64,000 bases of DNA, taken from contig JAMYHL010000013.1 of assembly GCA_025531455.1 (NCBI GenBank), positions 124,001 through 188,000 of the forward strand. The letters are read 5' to 3'. Both the position numbers and the translations under genes were made by a program. Shown one piece after another: positions 56,858 through 64,000 of the stretch (its first letter is position 1; the number at the start of each line of letters is the position of its first letter). The notes below the pieces were generated by a model. The model did not search any database. It was given only the letters and a program-made list of their open reading frames with translations, and was not told the origin of the DNA. This DNA comes from Apiotrichum sp. Y4204 (taxonomy: Eukaryota > Basidiomycota > Tremellomycetes > Trichosporonales > Trichosporonaceae).

Positions 56858-57177
56858 ATTTGTTTTGTTTGCGATCTTGGGAGAAGATGGAAGAGTGGAG
56901 GAGCTAAAGATTGGATTATGCGTCTTCGAGTTTGATTTCTACATTGTTTCACAGTACACAGTTAGCCATATGGCCCAGCAGATACCAGCACCAGCCAGGC
57001 TCTGGCTGGGAATCTGATAACGGTGGCCATTACTGGGCAATTTGCACACGTCATTTTACAAAGTGGAGGTTTGGATTTTGGAGCTCATCCAGACTTTGAG
57101 AAAGGCTCGATGGAGGCAAGTTACCAAGATCGCATCCTGTCTCGACTCGAAAGCATTCCTCACCACATCTTCACACC
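56858..57177. promoter_or_regulatory. Divergent promoter region of pinin-like and Rix7-like genes
   Basis: A 320-base gap between divergent starts. No clear TATA box. Contains moderately A/T-rich patches near 56935-56960. Confidence 0.45.
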
Positions 57178-59589
<2,412 letters not shown>

Positions 59590-60093
59590 AGGATTAGACG
59601 TTGGATGTATCAATGGTTTCTCGGAACTGACTGCTGACTGCCACTGATAAGGGGGGCGGAAAGGCTCGCTGACTGTATAAACTTTTAATAGGCACAGTCA
59701 GAGGATACATGAGAAGAACAGTGCAGCGAGAGAGAAACAGAGAGAGAGAGCAGTGGACGCGGACTGGGCTTTTTGTATTTTGACGTTTTTTTGGTATTTC
59801 ATGGGTTTTAAACTTTTTTTGGGGGAGTTTTTTTTTTTTTTTATATATATAACTACTGCTCACTGCTCACCATCACGCCCACGGAACACGGTTCAAGCAT
59901 ACCAAAACCTGCAATTCTCCGCCGACTTCAATCATCAGCAATGCACACAGTGCGGGACACGTCAACGACCTCACGTCGCGCTTCTCTTGGCGCCCTCCCT
60001 CCTCATCCCCCGCCTGCTTTCTCGCTTTTTCGCTCCTCTATCTCTTCCTGTCTTCTCGCCGGCGACCTCGGGTCGCGATGTTGGGGTGGCGAT
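59590..60093. other. Convergent 3' flanks with poly-T/AT tract
   Basis: No gene seen. A T-rich tract at 59786-59850 includes a run of 15 T (59828-59842) followed by ATATATATA, unusual in this GC-rich window. Confidence 0.6.
59828..59851. repeat. Homopolymer T15 followed by AT repeat
   Basis: Fifteen consecutive T residues run into ATATATATA. Together with the preceding T7 and T6 runs it makes the lowest-complexity stretch of the window. Confidence 0.9.
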
Positions 60094-62396
60094 TTAGTAC
60101 TCCGTGGGCCACTCGCCGGATTCGCCGCATTTGGAGCAGATGACCTCCTCCTTGCCATATTTGCCGGCGACGAAAACGTCATTTACCTGACCGTCAGCGC
60201 TGACTCCCCTAACAGTACTGTACTCACAACGACCTGGGGGAATAATTTACAGTAGCACTGAGGGCACAAGATCTCGAAGTGGGGGTGGCCCCGAGGGCGC
60301 TGAGCGCCGCCACCACTGCCGTGCTGCCTGCTGGAGCTGGAACCGTTCCGGTTATTCGGCGCGGCGAGCATAGGCGCGTGCTCCCAGTCACGGAACGGCG
60401 GCGTAACGGTGATTACATGGCGAGGGACCGGCATGGAGAGCGGAGGGTTGGGGGGACGGACAGAGGGCGTGTCCCTGTCGCCGTCGAGATTAGGGAAGTT
60501 GCCTCCGCCGTTGGGGAAGGGGGCAGGGGGAATGTTTGAGAGCGTTGGGGTCACAAACTGCGGCGCCGAAGGGCCGGAGAAACCGTGCGGCCGGGTCCGA
60601 TCGTCGGTCGAGCAGTCGCTATCGGTACGCACGACGAGGTATGGGTTGTAGTGCCTCGAACGGTCGGGCATGGGCGCGCAGGCAGGCTGCGGCACGGTTG
60701 AATAGGGCACCTGCAGCCGACAAGGGCCGGACCGGCAGACCGGCGGGAGCTGGTTCTCCGACCGCATAGTCTTGTCGTCGGAGCAGCGCCACGGAGCGTC
60801 GTAATTGATGGGCATTAGTTGGGCCAGGCGGGCCTGGATAATGTCGAGCTCCAGCTGAAGCGATGGAGGAAGACAAATATTGTTGCTGGCGCTAGGCACG
60901 TGGCCAGTGAGCGTGCCGAAGGGCGTTGGGGACGGAATCCACCCGGCCTGTGGAGGCCCCGGAGGGGGAGTGCGCCGGGGGAGCCGGGCGTTCTGGTATG
61001 TGCTGGCACGCGATGGAACCTCGAGAGGCTGCTCAGGGAGCAGGACTTCGGGCAGGAGAATGTCTGCCTGCGCCGTCTCAGTCCGTTCGGGGTGCTCCTG
61101 GGCACCAAGGGCGAGACCGAGCTGGTTGTTTACGGGGGCCCCAAAAGGTGCTGGCATAGAGGGCGCCTGGAAGGGATGGACCGCCTGGGGGTGAGTCGCC
61201 GCACGCTGACCAGCGGCTTGACCACGGCGCGGAATCTCGTAGCGCCCGTCGTAGATGTCGCAGTCCCAATCATCGTCGATAGGGGATACTGGCCCACCAA
61301 TAACGCCAAACCTGCCGGGAGTGAAGGGAAGCGCGTTGTGCGCGCGGTGGTTCGCGGGCTGGTCGGTCTGGAGTGCGTTGGGCGCAGGAGGGGAACGCAG
61401 AAGTTCCGGTGAGAGGAACAAGGGCGTGGTGTCTGGGCTAAAGCTAGTATTGTTGACATGTGTGTTGTCCGTGTCGGTCTGAGTCTCGGCGTCTGATGAG
61501 CCGTCGAGGTCGGTACCGGACGGTCCGCCAAAGGTCGCCTGGAAGTCGTCCGGGAGTAGGGAAGGGTCGATGACGGTACCGGAGGTCGAGCGGTGACCAG
61601 AGCCTGAGGCTGCGCCTGAGGCTGAGCGTGAACCGAAGGTAGGAGGACCCGAGCTCGAAGCGCCAGAACCCGAAGTGCCCGAGGCAGACGAGCCACCGAA
61701 GCGCGGAGGCTGCATGGTATCCAAGTCACGGATATGAGGTGGCACGATGGGGGCCGCCACGAAGGGGTGGGGCGACGAAGGCAGGGATCCAGAGATGGGG
61801 GTGTTGTTAGGCACGGTTGGGCCGTTATTGTCGTCGGAATGGTCCTCTGCCTCGGGGACGACGGCAACCGTTTCCTCGCTGCCCTCCGAGACCGTCTCCT
61901 CGCTGTCCTCAATGGCCGTCTCCTCGCTATCCTCGGAGGACGTCTCCTCATCGTTCTCTGCGGTCCCAAACTCGAAGGTGATTGTGAAGTTCGGAACGGG
62001 CGGCGCGTTCGCGTGGCCGTGGATGCTGGGGTAGCTAGGCGTGATAGTGAGGCTCAAGGGCTCCTCGCCGGAATTTTCGATCACGATCATCAGGTGGTCG
62101 TGGTGGTGCTGGTTATTCTGAACGGCAGCTCCATCCCCTTCTGGGATGGTCGACTGGGGATCGGTATTGGCACCAGTGCCAGCGGTCGGCTGCAGAACGT
62201 GATCTTCACCGCCAATAGGGGTAATCGGTGGGCTAAGGACCTCGTACCGGGCCTGGACGCCGCCGTGCTGCGCGTGCCGCGGGTCGAGGAATGGCCCATG
62301 GCCCGAGGCCGGTGAGTTCGGAGGGGCGACCAAACCGTCACCGTTGTCGGCGGCGGTCGCGGGGGCCGAAGTTGGAGTGTACCCGTCTGGGGGCAT
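60094..62396 (-). CDS. Large disordered protein ending in a zinc ribbon
   Basis: I do not recognise an ortholog. ATG 62396 lies in a perfect Kozak context (GCCACC before it) and gives about 750 residues after one intron near 60187-60233 (donor GTGAGT). An upstream in-frame ATG at 62594 is less likely because a 5' UTR-like intron (donor GTGAGT, acceptor CATCAG) crosses that part. Most of the protein is Pro/Ser/Thr/Gly-rich, with an acidic repeat (SEDSEETAIEDSEETVSEGS) near residues 145-180 and a run of GSGASSSG-type sequence. The C-terminal block is FEILCPQCYCKLFPQVVVND, then VFVAGKYGKEEVICSKCGES and GEWPTEY, with two CxxC pairs about 25 residues apart, a predicted zinc-binding ribbon. The splice join restores the second CxxC, supporting the intron. 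Confidence 0.75.
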
Positions 62397-64000
62397 GGTG
62401 GCTATGCTGGTATTCTGTAACGTGGCCGTCGGTGGGTCGTTCACAGAAGGAGAGACTTGTGTTTGGTCGAGTGTGGTTGGTACTGATGTCAGCGCCACAG
62501 TGGGAATGTGGGAGCGAGTAAACAACTCACAGATTGTGTGGGGTCCGCAATTGGTGTGTGGGCTTTGCCACTGATAGAAACGGTATGGAGACACGCTTTT
62601 TGCTGACTGTTAGCTCAGGTCTCAGGGGAGACGAGGGGAATAATGCATGGGGGAGGGGACTCACATTACTGCACTGGAAGCAATTTGCACTTTCTAAGAC
62701 TTAATTGACCGAGATAAGGATGACTGAAATGGCGCGGATGACTGTTGACATTAGCTCTGAACCAAACACCCACACAGTGTGAGAACACTGGGGGGAGGGG
62801 CGGAAAACGGGCGGGGCACGCAACTCACCACCACGAAATAACTCAACGGGATAACCCGGAGAAGGCAGGTGCGGAGAAGACGAATTGCGAGGAGGGGAGG
62901 CGACACCAGCAAGGGCGGAAAGAGGATGGAAGAAGAGGAGGACGGCGCGAGGGAGGAGTAAACACCCAGCACCAAGAGGAGCGTATTGCAATACCCGCCA
63001 CAGAGCGAGGCGTTGAACACCTGGGGAGCTGGGCAACGGAAGGGGGTAGTAGGAGGAGAGAACGCGCGAACGCGAGGAGGGGGCGACGACGACGGCGAGA
63101 ACCGCCGAGACCGATGGGGGCGAACGACCTCCGGGGCTCGAGGACGAAACGGATGACGAGGAGGTTAGGGAAGGGGGAGGGGGACGTGCTGAGCAACGAT
63201 AAATTCAGTATCAATGTTGCGAGAACAGATACTGAAGAGGGGAAAGAGATTGGGTTAGAGAAAGGGAGAATGAGGACGAGGGCGAGGGTTAAGTAAGAAC
63301 TTGAGGGGAGAGAATGGGATGAGGAAACGGGGAATACTGAGTAACCCAGCATGCAGCCTCCGGCCACTCGTACCGTTACGCGCGCCATGTTATCTGGCCT
63401 TGAGGTGGTATGGATGTGGAATGAATGTTGGACGTGTGTGTGTGTGCGTGTGGCGGGGTGTGTGTGGCACGCTGGGGAAGGCGGTCGGTGAATCTGATGG
63501 AGGGGTGAGCGTATTCTGCTGCTTCGCGGTGTAAGCAGGGTGCGAGCCAAGTCTGGTGCGAGACCAGTGCGAGTGATGATGGGTGATGGATGATGAGCCA
63601 CATTATCACCAGCTCACTGCGCAATGATGGAACGGGTGAACGTCAGTTCATCTGACACTAGTTGGGGAGCAACTGCCCAGGTTGTCAGAACTGACAGCGC
63701 CAAGAAAGACGAGGTCACGGAGATGATGTGAAGATGTGAAGGTGTGAACATGGGAGACGGGCGGCGGCAGACGGCGGACACAGCGCCGTTCAGAAGGATC
63801 CAGCGACATCGCCGGGCGACGGACAGGGCTGAGAACGCTTCAGCAAAATGACAGAGACCGGAGCTCGCCGTGTGCGGCCACAGCCAACTGGACTTATGAC
63901 ATCTGCAAATGTCGAACGATCAGATGAATTCTGCCCGATCTCAGTGGCTGTTGGAGAACTGGATCTAGGACCTAAAAACAAGGCGGACAGCAGTGACTGA
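62397..64000. other. 1.6-kb right end, no supportable gene
   Basis: The left part holds the leader and promoter of the zinc-ribbon gene, including a likely 5' UTR intron at about 62481-62528. From about 62850 to 63300 the plus strand is extremely purine-rich (GGAGGAGG and GGGGG runs), so open frames at 62745-63296 and 62843-63601 are probably compositional. A GT-rich run (GTGTGTGTGTGCGTGTG) lies near 63434-63451. Confidence 0.5.

Noticed and set aside
62843..63601. 252-codon minus-strand Ser/Pro/Leu-rich frame
   Set aside because: It lies in strongly strand-biased low-complexity DNA, and the opposite strand is open too.

Overview
This window reads as nuclear DNA from a GC-rich, intron-rich basidiomycete yeast. 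Nearly all genes are split by short GT-AG introns (most 34 to 110 nt, branch sites like CTAAC or CTGAC close to the acceptor), genes lie on both strands without operons, and the products are eukaryotic. My guess is Tremellomycetes, perhaps Trichosporonales; that placement is inference from gene architecture. No mobile element, CRISPR array, secondary-metabolite cluster or phage-like segment was recognised.

Layout. 0.4-4.6 kb: a large unknown protein with four related helical segments and a long disordered tail. 5.5-8.0 kb: a crotonase-family gene (with an apparent frameshift) convergent with a phytanoyl-CoA dioxygenase-like gene. 9.7-12.5 kb: two convergent F-box-like genes. 13.1-16.2 kb: a Nup53/Nup35-type nucleoporin and a three-RRM protein. 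17.4-21.8 kb: UFD1, URA3 and PEX12, the last two divergent. 22.1-26.8 kb: a small unknown gene, zuotin, and the SF3b p14 subunit. 27.0-34.6 kb: a giant alpha/beta-hydrolase-like protein, an aldo-keto reductase, and an Eaf7-like NuA4 subunit. 35.5-37.4 kb: UDP-glucose dehydrogenase. 37.4-41.6 kb: a gene-poor stretch ending in an intron-containing tRNA-Ile(AAT). 42.2-47.2 kb: two small unknown genes and a Sec14-like lipid-transfer protein with a 749-nt intron and an 18-nt microexon. 49.9-59.6 kb: Lon protease (likely peroxisomal), cyclase-associated protein, a pinin-domain protein, and a Rix7/NVL AAA ATPase. 60.1-62.4 kb: a disordered protein ending in a predicted zinc ribbon. The last 1.6 kb shows no supportable gene.

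The genes are mostly core housekeeping functions: protein quality control (UFD1, zuotin, Lon), peroxisome biogenesis and upkeep (PEX12, Lon), RNA processing and ribosome assembly (SF3b p14, RRM protein, pinin, Rix7), chromatin (Eaf7), nuclear pore, pyrimidine synthesis and capsule/wall precursor synthesis (UGD1). I see no evidence that they form one functional cluster. The less explained items are the four-repeat protein, the zinc-ribbon protein, the large disordered extension on the hydrolase, the long Sec14 intron and GATC-dense noncoding islands. Coordinates for spliced genes are start to stop including introns; splice sites were placed by eye from reading-frame continuity.
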